From contig NZ_LVWI01000033.1 in assembly GCF_001909055.1 (NCBI RefSeq), positions 1 through 64,000 of the forward strand: a stretch of 64,000 nucleotides of DNA, in the 5' to 3' direction. The translations under genes were made by a program, and so were the position numbers. This document shows, piece after piece, positions 52,593 through 61,320 of the stretch; position 1 is the stretch's first letter, and each line of letters opens with the position of its first letter. Source of the DNA: Paenibacillus helianthi. Lineage in GTDB: Bacteria; Bacillota; Bacilli; Paenibacillales; Paenibacillaceae. The notes below the pieces were generated by a model that made no database searches, was not told the DNA's origin, and saw only the letters and a list, made by a program, of their open reading frames with translations.

Positions 52593-53362
52593 GTCAGTTC
52601 GTCGAAGCAATCAAACAACGACGCCTCCGGCAATCCCGCCTGGGCGCGGATATCTTCCAGTGTCCCCGTTGCTGTCATTCTCCCTCCGGAGACCAGCACG
52701 AAGCTGTCACAGATTTTTTCGGCCGTGTCCAGCACATGCGTTGACATCAGCACGCCGGCTCCGCGCTTGCGCTCAGCTTCCAGGAGACGAAGGAAATCTT
52801 TGGTCGCACGCGGATCAAGCCCGATGAACGGCTCATCCACAATATAGACATCAGGCTGGACCAGAAAGCCCAGCATCAGCATCATTTTTTGTTTCATACC
52901 CTTGGAGAAGCCTGCGGGAAGATCGTTGCGCACCTGATCCATGCCGAACTGGGACAGAAGCTTATCGGCCGTGGCCTCAAAGGTTTCGTAGGACAAGCCA
53001 TAAGCGGCTGCAGCCAGGTCCAGATGCTCCCACAACGTCAGATCCTCATAAAATACGGGCTGCTCCGGCACGTAAGCATAAGATTTGTTCTCTCCGCCAA
53101 GCTTCACCTGGGCTTTGGCATGCTTCAGCAGACCCAGGAGGGTCTTGATTGTGGTGCTCTTTCCCGCTCCGTTAGGACCAATTAAGCCCAGCAACTGTCC
53201 TTGCTGTACCTGAAAAGAGATATTGGATATTCTCTTATCGCCTGCTTCATAGCCCGCTTCTTCAATATAGACATCCAGTACAATGTCCCGTTCCATACTT
53301 TCCTGCTCATGATCTCCGATTGATCCAAGTTCCTGAACCTGCGGTGCTTCTGTCTCTTCCAT
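52589..53362 (-). CDS. ecsA: ABC transporter ATP-binding subunit EcsA
   Basis: This ATPase drives the Ecs exporter. It has Walker A GPNGAGKSTT, the degenerate signature FSKGMKQKMM in place of LSGGQ, which is usual for EcsA, Walker B VYIVDEPFIGLDP and the switch STHVLD. About 25 residues rich in Glu and Gln precede the usual family start. Starts at 53362 (after GGAGAG at 4 bases) and at 53296 (after AGGA at 5) are both possible; I use the first. The stop overlaps ecsB. Confidence 0.92.
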   Translation of the reverse strand: MEETEAPQVQELGSIGDHEQESMERDIVLDVYIEEAGYEAGDKRISNISFQVQQGQLLGLIGPNGAGKSTTIKTLLGLLKHAKAQVKLGGENKSYAYVPEQPVFYEDLTLWEHLDLAAAAYGLSYETFEATADKLLSQFGMDQVRNDLPAGFSKGMKQKMMLMLGFLVQPDVYIVDEPFIGLDPRATKDFLRLLEAERKRGAGVLMSTHVLDTAEKICDSFVLVSGGRMTATGTLEDIRAQAGLPEASLFDCFDELT

Positions 53363-53486
53363 ACAGCTCTCCATCTCCTAAACCATAATAGCTGGCGCCT
53401 ATTCACCGCCTGCCGGATACACTCCGGTAATCCGATCATATCACCCTCAGCCACCCTGTACCAGCTTAGTTCGGCGGACAGTCCGT

Positions 53487-54791
53487 TTAGGCTACTGATT
53501 GTTCCAGGGCGTGCGACGCCTTGTCTCTTTTTTCGATTCCCGGCCGCAGGAAGAGCAGCGACGCTCCAAGCAGGGCTGCCAGCATACCCGAGACAATGAA
53601 AGCCGTGACTGGACCGGAAACTGTCACTAATGCCCCACCGGCTACCGGCCCCAGAATAACCGCTGCACTGGTCAGACTGCTCACAATTCCAAATACCCGG
53701 CCCGTATAGGCTTCCGGTGTCCTGCACTGTAGCATCGAGTTGAATGGAATAAGCACAAAGCCTGCGCCGGCACCGGCGAGAACAAACGAACCGAACAACA
53801 TTATATTCATCCAAAGGCCCGCCTGTCCGTAAGCAGCCACAAGAGCAGCGCTCGCAAATACAGAGCCCATGAGAATCGTACCGGTGGCCATGAACACAAG
53901 CGGGCGCTTGCTGCTGCCCATGCGTCCCACTACGAGGGCCGAGAGCAGAGTACCGAAACCGCTGGCAGCTACGCACCAGCCCAGCAAATCGGCATTCACT
54001 CCGGGAATTTCCCGGAACAGAGTAACGGTCTGGGAATCAGCAACCTGAAGCACCAGCAGGGCTGCTACAATCATCACGACGCCGCTGAGCACCACTGGCA
54101 TGCCGGCAATCAGCCGTAATCCTGCACCAGCTTCCTTGCGGAAGGAATGGCGAAGCTTTGGCGTTTCAGCAGCCTCACTCACTCTGTCTGTCTTGAACAT
54201 CCCCGCTCGCGGCAGCCCCAGCAGGATGACCGCCGATACGATGTAGCTCACCGAATCAATGATGTAGCAGGCGGAAATTCCGACGGCTGCAACAAGCAGA
54301 CCTCCAACCGCAGGACCGATAATTTTGGTAATCTGCTCTATGGAAGAGCTGAGCGCTACCGCTTGATCCATTTGTTCAGGCGGCACAAGCTCTTTGAGCT
54401 TACCGCTTTTGGCCGGAGAGAACATCACATCCAGAACCCCCTTCGCCAGCAGCAGGACATAGACTTGCCAAAGAGAGCCCGCAAATACCAGACAAGCCAC
54501 AATCCCGGCACGCACCAGATCAGACCCGATCATGATTGCTCTGCGGTCCATCCTATCACTTAAATATCCTGCGAATGGACCCCCTAGAAGCATCGGTACT
54601 GCCATACATAAGGAGACGGCGGTTATCTCCCAGGGTGAAGCCTGCCACTTCAGTCCGACCATAGTGAGCAGGGCCAGAATATGCAGCCAGTCCCCTATAT
54701 TAGATACCAGCTGTGCTGTGATTAGCACTACAAATGGCTTGTTGGCCGTGAGTTTCACTGCCTGCGCCGCATTCCCCTGATTTTCTTTCAT
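53487..54791 (-). CDS. MFS exporter, 12-helix type
   Basis: This 434-residue protein is a probable drug or metabolite exporter of the cytoplasmic membrane with 12 predicted helices. MFS signatures are ISNIGDWLHILALL in helix 1 (a form common in the MefA/Tet(V)-like group), GPFAGYLSDRMDRRAIMIGSD (about 72-92, motif A) and the second-half loop VGRMGSSKRPL. It lies divergent from the broken marR gene at 55125, and the gap between them holds palindromes, so MarR control is likely. The substrate is unknown. Confidence 0.9.
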   Translation of the reverse strand: MKENQGNAAQAVKLTANKPFVVLITAQLVSNIGDWLHILALLTMVGLKWQASPWEITAVSLCMAVPMLLGGPFAGYLSDRMDRRAIMIGSDLVRAGIVACLVFAGSLWQVYVLLLAKGVLDVMFSPAKSGKLKELVPPEQMDQAVALSSSIEQITKIIGPAVGGLLVAAVGISACYIIDSVSYIVSAVILLGLPRAGMFKTDRVSEAAETPKLRHSFRKEAGAGLRLIAGMPVVLSGVVMIVAALLVLQVADSQTVTLFREIPGVNADLLGWCVAASGFGTLLSALVVGRMGSSKRPLVFMATGTILMGSVFASAALVAAYGQAGLWMNIMLFGSFVLAGAGAGFVLIPFNSMLQCRTPEAYTGRVFGIVSSLTSAAVILGPVAGGALVTVSGPVTAFIVSGMLAALLGASLLFLRPGIEKRDKASHALEQSVA

Positions 54792-55124
54792 CCTTTATCC
54801 ACTCCCCGTACAATTGGTTATCTACTGTAACCATAATAAGGAATTGCACAGGAAGGTTCATCGAACCCTGGCTGTAATTACCTGCTGCGCCTAAGGCTGA
54901 TTTCCCGCTCCTTCCAGAGACGGATTGCGGTAATCTCCAAAAAGTTCACAACTTTTGTGCACCCGTAAAAAATTGTTTGATTTTTAATAATTAAAAGTGT
55001 GCTCATTGTGACAAATCACATGTTCAACATTCCTTCTTTGACGTATTGTAAAGCTAGATCAACGAAAGCAGGATTCCAAACCGTGTGGGCAAGCCCTCAC
55101 GATTAACAATAGAGGTGGAGAAGC
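54792..55124. promoter_or_regulatory. Divergent MFS-marR intergenic region with two palindromes
   Basis: This 333-bp gap holds the perfect 15-base palindrome TTTTAATAATTAAAA (54982-54996) and the perfect inverted repeat TGTGA-N4-TCACA (55007-55020). The AT-rich one resembles MarR-family operators. No clean sigma-A promoter was found in either direction, and there is no coding frame or RNA gene. Confidence 0.5.
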
Positions 55125-55593
55125 ATGATACAATCCTATGAACGCGATACTCAACTGACACTGCATTTGTACCGGGTTTTTGCCAAGTCTTTCAAGAGCA
55201 TTAATGAGCATGCCGTAACCGGCAGCAAGATTGAAGGCTTCAATCCTACGGCTTTCGCTGTCATGGAAGTCCTCTACTACAAGGGACCACAGCCTTATCC
55301 AACAGATCGGCGCCAAGCTGCTGCTGCAGAGCGGCAACGTTACCTACGTAATCGACAAGCTGGAAGAACGCGGCTACCTGCAGCGCAAACCCTGCCCAAG
55401 TGACCGCCGGGTGATCTTTGCCGAGTTGACTGCAGAAGGCGAACGTCTCATGAACGAAATGTATCCGAAATATTCGGAGCGGCTGCATCTTGCATTTAGC
55501 GGACTGAGTGATGAAGAGAAGGAACAGATGATTACACTGCTTAAGAAGATGGGCCTGCAGGCTGAGAAACTCTCTCCGCTTCCCCGCAAGTAG
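55125..55593 (+). pseudogene. MarR-family regulator interrupted by a one-base frameshift
   Basis: Two overlapping frames together give one MarR protein of about 155 residues. The first (from ATG 55125) covers MIQSYERDTQ to YYKGPQP; the second carries on from IQQIGAKLLLQSG through VTYVIDKLEERGYLQRKPC and DRRVIFAELTAEG to the end at 55593. One T too many in the CCTTAT at 55293-55298 separates them; without it the text reads PQP-IQQ, as in intact MarR/OhrR-like proteins. As it stands the DNA-binding half is lost after residue 57. Alternatives are a sequencing error or slippage. The likely target is the divergent MFS gene. Confidence 0.85.
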
Positions 55594-55651
55594 GATTTAG
55601 GCCTCAGAGGTTGTGAATCAATTCACGTTCAGACTAACCTAAATAGAAAAC

Positions 55652-55688
55652 GGCCGCGCCCCCTGTACAGGAGAGCGCGGCCATTTTT
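55652..55688. terminator. Terminator between marR and the GNAT gene
   Basis: GGCCGCGC (55652-55659) pairs with GCGCGGCC (55675-55682), with an inner CCTG/CAGG helix, and six T follow soon after. It serves the plus-strand gene and, with the A run on the left, the convergent GNAT gene. Confidence 0.85.
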
Positions 55689-55758
55689 TGTACATTGGAG
55701 CTTCGGGATGACCAGGTTCAGCCTTCCTTCCTCACGCTGTGCTCCTTCATTGCTGAAG

Positions 55759-56316
55759 TTAGTCCTTTTGCGAGCCCTCAAGCAGTGCATACAGGACTAC
55801 ATCCTGGAATCCCGCTTCCGTATGCCGGTATTCATGCAGCAGACCCTCCCGCCCAAACCCGAGTGACTGAAACAGCCGCTGCGCCCGGATATTATCCGGG
55901 TGGCATAACGCTTCGATCCGGTTGAGGCCCATTACGGCGAAGCCATAGTCCAGCATTAGCTCCAATGCCTCCCGCATGTAGCCCTTCCCCCAATAATCAG
56001 GCAGCAGCTCACAGCCGATTTCTCCTCTGTACGCTCCTTGCAGCTGCCAGCTGTTATAACCGCAGCTGCCGATAATATGCCCGTCATGTCCGAGGATGCT
56101 CCAGCGCAGACTTTCTTCCTCACGGGACATTTGCAGGAGAATCGCTATGAGCTCTTCCGCCTCCTGCGGAGTAGACAGCGGCGGTGCGGCCAGCCAGCAG
56201 GCAACCTGCGGATGCGACCAGACAGCGAACAGGTCTGCCGCATGCTCCGCCTCCATCGCGCGCAGCTTTACTTTTTTTCCGTGCAGGACAGGGACTTCTC
56301 CGCCACATACATACAA
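55759..56316 (-). CDS. GNAT-family N-acetyltransferase, RimJ/RimL-like
   Basis: This 185-residue enzyme has the RimJ/RimL-type pattern: LRAMEAEHAADLFAVWSHPQV at the start, IGSCGYNSW, the acetyl-CoA loop LLPDYWGKGYMREALELML and NRIEALCHPDNIRAQRLFQSLGF. Members acetylate N termini of ribosomal proteins, amino sugars or antibiotics; the acceptor here is unknown. The start is TTG at 56316 with AAGGAG 9 bases upstream; the two ATGs that overlap it are out of frame. Confidence 0.9.
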   Translation of the reverse strand: MYVCGGEVPVLHGKKVKLRAMEAEHAADLFAVWSHPQVACWLAAPPLSTPQEAEELIAILLQMSREEESLRWSILGHDGHIIGSCGYNSWQLQGAYRGEIGCELLPDYWGKGYMREALELMLDYGFAVMGLNRIEALCHPDNIRAQRLFQSLGFGREGLLHEYRHTEAGFQDVVLYALLEGSQKD

Positions 56317-56560
56317 GACGATCGTCTCCTTTCAACTTTATTTAGTATACATCAGATGCAACAACGGCTGCGCCGTCCTTTTGAAGGCTTAGGCTTCCGA
56401 AGCAGCGATACTATGTATTGCTATCAGGTACCCGATTGAAACGAGAAATAGCAGGATAATTTATAGCGTGAAGCGTAGCGTAGAATTTAAAATAGCGCCT
56501 GTCATGGGTGCTTACCACCCGCAACAGACGCTGTCGTTATCTAATTGTAACGGCCGGGAG

Positions 56561-56860
56561 CTATCCGGACGCACCTGCTGCTCGGACTGGCTTAAGAACT
56601 TCGGTGCACAGCACCTGAAGCTTCTGCTGGATCGCCTTGAACTCCTCAATTCCCGTTCCGGTAAGACTGTAAGCCTCCCCATGGGCAGTCAGGAAATTCT
56701 CCTGGGAGAGCCGCTCCAGCTCCTGCTTCACTTCACGTTCTGCCACCCGGTACCCCAGATTCTCCAGCTCCGGCAGCATCTCTGCCAGTGTCAGATCCTT
56801 CTCATGTGCACAATACAACATATGGATTCCTATGAACAAGTTCTGTACATCGGCGCGCAT
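56561..56860 (-). CDS. Small winged-helix-like protein, function unknown
   Basis: This 99-residue protein has a strong ribosome site (AAGGAG, 6 bases before the ATG). The pattern LTLAEMLPELENLGYRVAEREVKQELERLSQENFLTAHGEAYSLTGTGIEEF reads like a winged helix with recognition helix and wing, similar to small MarR- or PadR-like DNA-binding proteins. It may bind DNA. It stands alone; the 240-bp gaps on either side show no other gene. Confidence 0.7.
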   Translation of the reverse strand: MRADVQNLFIGIHMLYCAHEKDLTLAEMLPELENLGYRVAEREVKQELERLSQENFLTAHGEAYSLTGTGIEEFKAIQQKLQVLCTEVLKPVRAAGASG

Positions 56861-57099
56861 ATCCCACTCCTTCCGGCCAGAAGCCTTCGGTATTTATAAC
56901 TGCATTACCCTGGGGAGAGAGATCGGAAACATCAACCAGATATGGTAACCGGGCGTTCCTTCCCACTGAGCCGCTGATGTAAAATTCAAACAATCCGTCA
57001 ATATCCCAGGAATGCTTGACGTATCCCGCCGGGCTGTACTATGTTGTTAGTTACAGTTATGGATTTATGCTGATTTATCGTACAGGAAGGTGATGCTTC

Positions 57100-57579
57100 A
57101 TGTTTCAAGCCATGCCCTATGATGGCACACGCAGCGAGAGGTTTGAATCGGTTCTCAGCCAGCTCGGTGCACTGATGGAAGGCGAGCCGAATGCCATTGC
57201 CAATCTGGCCAACGCCTCCGCACTGCTTAAGTACTCTCTGCCGGATACCAATTGGGCCGGCTTCTATTTATTCGACGGCAAGGAGCTGGTCCTCGGACCG
57301 TTCCAGGGATTGCCGGCCTGCCTCCGCATTCCGCTGGGCAAGGGGGTGTGCGGTACGGCCGCCAGCGAGCGCCGTACGCTGGTCGTTGGTGATGTACATG
57401 CCTTCCCTGGGCATATCGCCTGTGATGAGGCTTCAAACAGCGAGATCGTCGTCCCGCTGGTTCAAGGCGAACGCTTGCTGGGGGTGCTTGATATTGACAG
57501 CCCTATCAAGCACCGTTTTGATGATGAGGAACGCCGTTTCCTGGAACGGTTCGCCACACTGGTTGCCGACGTCATCTGA
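57100..57579 (+). CDS. msrC: Free methionine-(R)-sulfoxide reductase (GAF domain)
   Basis: This 159-residue GAF protein (B. subtilis YtsP type) reduces free methionine-R-sulfoxide with thioredoxin. All three conserved cysteines are present: Cys74 (LPACLRIP), Cys84 (GKGVCGTAA) and Cys108 (GHIACDE), of which the last is the catalytic one in E. coli fRMsr. NWAGFYLFDG and LGVLDIDSP complete the family pattern. The ATG follows AGGAAGGTGAT. It stands alone with its own terminator. Confidence 0.94.
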   Translation: MFQAMPYDGTRSERFESVLSQLGALMEGEPNAIANLANASALLKYSLPDTNWAGFYLFDGKELVLGPFQGLPACLRIPLGKGVCGTAASERRTLVVGDVHAFPGHIACDEASNSEIVVPLVQGERLLGVLDIDSPIKHRFDDEERRFLERFATLVADVI

Positions 57580-57601
57580 TACGCTCCGTAATCAGACAAA
57601 G

Positions 57602-57646
57602 AGACCTTCACCGCCGCAGAATAATCTGCGCTGGTGAAGGTCTTTT
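57602..57646. terminator. Terminator between msrC and glgP
   Basis: AGACCTTCACC (57602-57612) pairs with GGTGAAGGTCT (57633-57643) around a CGCAGA/TCTGCG inner hairpin, and four T follow. It lies between convergent genes. Confidence 0.9.
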
Positions 57647-57710
57647 TGCTGCCGGGGTGCTGGAGAGAATCCTCTCTTCCCGCACTCCAGTTTATTCAGT
57701 CGGGCTCTGC

Positions 57711-60143
57711 CTACAGGCGCACCGGACTGATATTCCAGATCTCGGATGCATAGCGGGCAATGGTATTGTCGCTGGAGAATTTGCCGGAATGTCCAATATT
57801 GATAATGGATTTCTTCAGCCATTCCTTCTGGTTGCGGTACGCCAAGTCAATATTGACATGGGTCTCCACATAGGAAGCGAAATCCTTAAGCACAAAAAAC
57901 TCATCGTTATTGTCCAGAAGCGACTGATACAGCGTATCGAATTCCTGGGTATTGCAGCAAATAGGCCCAGGGGTCACGAGCTGATCCAGCACTTCCTTCA
58001 CCCGGCTGTCGCCGTTGTAAATATCACGTGCATGGTAACCGCCGTATTGGTAGTAATCCATAACCTGCTCCGCACGAAGACCAAACAGGAACATGTTGTT
58101 ATCCCCGACCATTTCATGCATCTCCACGTTCGCCCCATCCATCGTTCCGACGGTTAGCGCACCGTTCATCATGAACTTCATGTTCCCGGTACCGGAGGCT
58201 TCCTTGCTGGCGGTAGAGATCTGTTCACTAACATCAGCAGCCGGAATAATCTTCTCCGCCAGGGACACCGAATAATTTTCGAGGAAGAAAATATGGATCT
58301 TGCCCTTGATCTGCGGGTCTTTATTGACGACATCGGCTACCGTGTTGATCAGCTTAATGATGCGCTTCGCCAGGTGATAGCTTGGCGCTGCTTTGGCACC
58401 GAAGATGAAGGTGCGCGGCACTATGTCCATGGAAGGGTTATCCTTGAGCTGATTGTACAAGTGCATGATATGAAGCACATTCAGCAATTGGCGCTTGTAT
58501 GCATGCAGACGCTTTACCTGCACATCGAAGATCGAGTCCGGATCTACCTGAACGCCATGCTTGCTGAAAATATATTCAGAGAGGCGCTGCTTGTTGCGGC
58601 GCTTGATTCCGGCCACCTGCTCCTGGAAGGAAGCATCCTCACTGTATTTGATCAGGCCAATCATTTCCTGCGGATGATGAACCCAACGCGAACCGATCGA
58701 TTCAGTAATCAGTCCGGCCAGCTCCGGGTTCGCATGAAGTAACCACCGCCGGTGGGTGATGCCGTTTGTCTTGTTATTGAAGCGGTGCGGATACATCTCA
58801 TTGAACAGACGCATTTCGCGCTTCTGCAGTATCTCTGTATGCAGAGCCGCCACACCATTAACGCTATGGCTGGCTACGATCGCCAGATGGGCCATGCGCA
58901 CCTGATCATCATGAATGATTGCCATTTGATTAATCCGGTTCTGATCCCCCGGATATTTACTCATCAGCTCACCGCAGAAGCGGGCGTTAATCTCCTCGAT
59001 AATGAGGAAGATACGCGGCAGGAGCTCCCGTACCATGCTGATCGGCCATTTTTCCAGCGCTTCGCTTAGAATGGTATGGTTCGTATAGGAGACCATGCGG
59101 GTAGTGATACTCCAGGACTGCTCCCAGCCGAGTCCGTGCACATCCATCAGAATCCGCATCAGCTCCGGGATAACCAGTGTAGGATGCGTATCATTGATAT
59201 GCAGGGCCACTTTGTCCGGCAGTGATTCAATGCCAAGCCCGTTCTTGCTGTAAGTCCGCAGAATACTCTGTAACCCCGCGCTGCACAGGAAGTACTGCTG
59301 CTTCAGCCGGAGCAGCTTGCCTTCATACTGCGAGTCATCCGGATACAGAAACTCGGAGATCGACTCTACCGAACGCTTGTATTCCAGATACTTGTGGTAA
59401 TCACTTCCGGCCAGAGAACCGAACATCCGTGAAGGCTGGGCGATGGACTCTGCGCTCCAGTTGCGTAGTGTGTTCACATGCCTGCAGTCAGCACCGATGA
59501 CTGGCACATCGTAAGGAACCGCGCGCACCGCTTCATAGTCCTTATGCTCGAAGGCCAGCTCACCGTTCTCCTCACGGGTCTCGATATGGCCCCAGAACCG
59601 TACCTCTACCTGCTTGTCTTCCCGCCGCACTTCCCATACATTATCATTCTGCAGCCAGTAATCGGGCAGTTCCACCTGATACCCGTCAACGATTTTTTGC
59701 TCGAACAGGCCGTATTTGTAACGTATGCCACAGCCATGCCCTGCATACTGCAGGGAGGCCAGTGAATCCAGGAAGCATGCCGCCAGACGGCCCAGACCGC
59801 CATTGCCGAGGCCCGCGTCCGCTTCCTCCTCTTCCACATCCCGAAGGCAGAACCCCAAATCCGTAAGTCCGTCACGTACAACCTCAAGCACGCCCATATT
59901 AAGGAGGTTATTGCCGAGAAGTCTGCCGATTAGAAACTCCATGGAAAAATAGTATACCTGCTTATCCTTATCGGCTTTGAACTTCTGGTTGGTGTCCGCC
60001 CAGTTCTTACCCGCATTTTCACGGATCATGTTGCCGAGAATGTTGTAGATGTCGGCGTTCGATGCTTCCTCCAGCGGCTTGCCCAATTTCCCGATGAGTG
60101 TCTCGCGGAACACTTGTTTAAAAGTCTCTTTATCGTTGAACAA
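57711..60143 (-). CDS. glgP: Glycogen phosphorylase
   Basis: GlgP removes glucose-1-phosphate units from glycogen with PLP as cofactor. The protein of about 810 residues has the conserved VYYFSMEFLIGR near the N terminus, DADAGLGNGGLGRLA-like (EADAGLGNGGLGRLAACFLDS), and the PLP-lysine region EASGTGNMKFMMNGALTVGTMDGANVEM. TTG at 60143 lies 9 bases after AGGAGG and leads into FNDKETFKQ; the longer open frame reaches into glgD and is not needed. It is the last of three glg genes in one operon, 49 bp after glgD. Confidence 0.95.
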   Translation of the reverse strand: MFNDKETFKQVFRETLIGKLGKPLEEASNADIYNILGNMIRENAGKNWADTNQKFKADKDKQVYYFSMEFLIGRLLGNNLLNMGVLEVVRDGLTDLGFCLRDVEEEEADAGLGNGGLGRLAACFLDSLASLQYAGHGCGIRYKYGLFEQKIVDGYQVELPDYWLQNDNVWEVRREDKQVEVRFWGHIETREENGELAFEHKDYEAVRAVPYDVPVIGADCRHVNTLRNWSAESIAQPSRMFGSLAGSDYHKYLEYKRSVESISEFLYPDDSQYEGKLLRLKQQYFLCSAGLQSILRTYSKNGLGIESLPDKVALHINDTHPTLVIPELMRILMDVHGLGWEQSWSITTRMVSYTNHTILSEALEKWPISMVRELLPRIFLIIEEINARFCGELMSKYPGDQNRINQMAIIHDDQVRMAHLAIVASHSVNGVAALHTEILQKREMRLFNEMYPHRFNNKTNGITHRRWLLHANPELAGLITESIGSRWVHHPQEMIGLIKYSEDASFQEQVAGIKRRNKQRLSEYIFSKHGVQVDPDSIFDVQVKRLHAYKRQLLNVLHIMHLYNQLKDNPSMDIVPRTFIFGAKAAPSYHLAKRIIKLINTVADVVNKDPQIKGKIHIFFLENYSVSLAEKIIPAADVSEQISTASKEASGTGNMKFMMNGALTVGTMDGANVEMHEMVGDNNMFLFGLRAEQVMDYYQYGGYHARDIYNGDSRVKEVLDQLVTPGPICCNTQEFDTLYQSLLDNNDEFFVLKDFASYVETHVNIDLAYRNQKEWLKKSIINIGHSGKFSSDNTIARYASEIWNISPVRL

Positions 60144-60192
60144 CAGCAGGTTCCTCCTGACAAATGCTTTTTTTAAAAGAATGGCCTCACGG

Positions 60193-61296
60193 TTAAATCT
60201 TACTGCTCTTAACAATCACAAATGGACGTCTGCTGTCCCCGACAAGTATCCGGTCCTTGCTTAGTTGCACGTCTTTATCCATAATGACATTCTCAATCAC
60301 GGCATTCTCTTCGATGACACATTTCTGCATAATCACCGAATTAATAATGCGCGCACCCTTGCGGACCTGCACCCCCCGGAAAATCACGCTGTTCTCCACG
60401 GTCCCCGCAATAATGCAACCATTGGCCACCAGCGAATTGCTGACCTCCGCGCTGTCCAGATAGCGGGTAGGAGCTTCATATTTTATTTTCGTCTGAACCG
60501 GGTTCTCTTTGAAGAGTCCGAAATAATTATCCTGCTGCAGCAGCTCCAGACTGTTCTTGTAATAACTCTCCAGGGAGTTGATTACGGCATGATAGCCTGT
60601 ATATTCATAAGCGGCAATCTTGAACTTGTGGCGGTTCTTCTGAATGGCGTCACGGAAAAAGTAACTCTCCCCATGCGCAATGCAATATTCCACCTGCTCC
60701 AGAAACAGCTTTTTTTCCATAATAAAAATATCCAGATAGACGTTATGATGATCCTTCTCCTGATGGATCTCCGTCACATTACTGTCCTCGTCTACATCAA
60801 CCCGCAGACAGGGATCGTGCTCCGGCTTAAGGATGTCAATTTTCTTGTAAACCAGCGTGACATCGGCACCCTTCTCCATATGATATTGAAACACATCCTG
60901 GAAATCGACGGTGTTGATGTGCTGGCTGCCGGAGAACACAATATATTTGGCCGCAGCCCGTTTGAAGAAATCAAGATTGTTGTGATAATGCTGCAAATCC
61001 CCCAGGGAAGTATCTGTCGGATCATTCCAGTCAGGCGGCAGAATGAACAGGCCCCCGTGCTTGCGGTTCATATCCCACGATTTGCCGTCGCCGAGATGGT
61101 CCATCAGCGAACGGTATTTACGGCGGACAAACAGCCCCACGCTCTCCAGCTCCGCACGCATCATGTTGGAGAGAACAAAGTCGATCAGCCGGTAGCGGCT
61201 GGCAAAAGGCACCGCCGCGCCGCAGCGGAAATAGGTCAGCTCGTTTAATTGGTCCAGTTCATGGTCAAGATTAATGACACCCATGAGTTCTTTCAT
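60193..61296 (-). CDS. glgD: Glucose-1-phosphate adenylyltransferase subunit GlgD
   Basis: GlgD is the second, mostly non-catalytic subunit of the Bacillus-type ADP-glucose pyrophosphorylase and raises the activity of GlgC. The 367-residue protein has the nucleotidyltransferase fold but starts MGVINLDHELDQLNELTYFR without the GGxGxRL loop of GlgC, as expected for GlgD. The C-terminal left-handed beta helix (about 275-360; VANGCIIAGTVENSVIFRGV) is present. It lies 24 bp after glgC. Confidence 0.95.
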   Translation of the reverse strand: MKELMGVINLDHELDQLNELTYFRCGAAVPFASRYRLIDFVLSNMMRAELESVGLFVRRKYRSLMDHLGDGKSWDMNRKHGGLFILPPDWNDPTDTSLGDLQHYHNNLDFFKRAAAKYIVFSGSQHINTVDFQDVFQYHMEKGADVTLVYKKIDILKPEHDPCLRVDVDEDSNVTEIHQEKDHHNVYLDIFIMEKKLFLEQVEYCIAHGESYFFRDAIQKNRHKFKIAAYEYTGYHAVINSLESYYKNSLELLQQDNYFGLFKENPVQTKIKYEAPTRYLDSAEVSNSLVANGCIIAGTVENSVIFRGVQVRKGARIINSVIMQKCVIEENAVIENVIMDKDVQLSKDRILVGDSRRPFVIVKSSKI

Positions 61297-61320
61297 CGAA
61301 ATCCCCCCGTCCTCTGCTGA

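Noticed and set aside
55007..55020. CRP/FNR or Rex binding site
   Set aside because: Both need six bases between the TGTGA and TCACA arms; here there are four. It is kept only as an unexplained dyad.
56802..56993. 63-codon minus-strand frame overlapping the small winged-helix gene
   Set aside because: It overlaps a gene with a much better ribosome site in another frame and has no motif.
60144..60215. Longer glgP start reaching into glgD
   Set aside because: The upstream part encodes the ribosome site AGGAGG and a basic stretch not found in phosphorylases; the TTG at 60143 has correct spacing and avoids the overlap.
60265..61248. A 327-codon plus-strand frame opposite glgD
   Set aside because: It lies wholly inside glgD, has no ribosome site or known motif, and reflects the codon pattern of the real gene.
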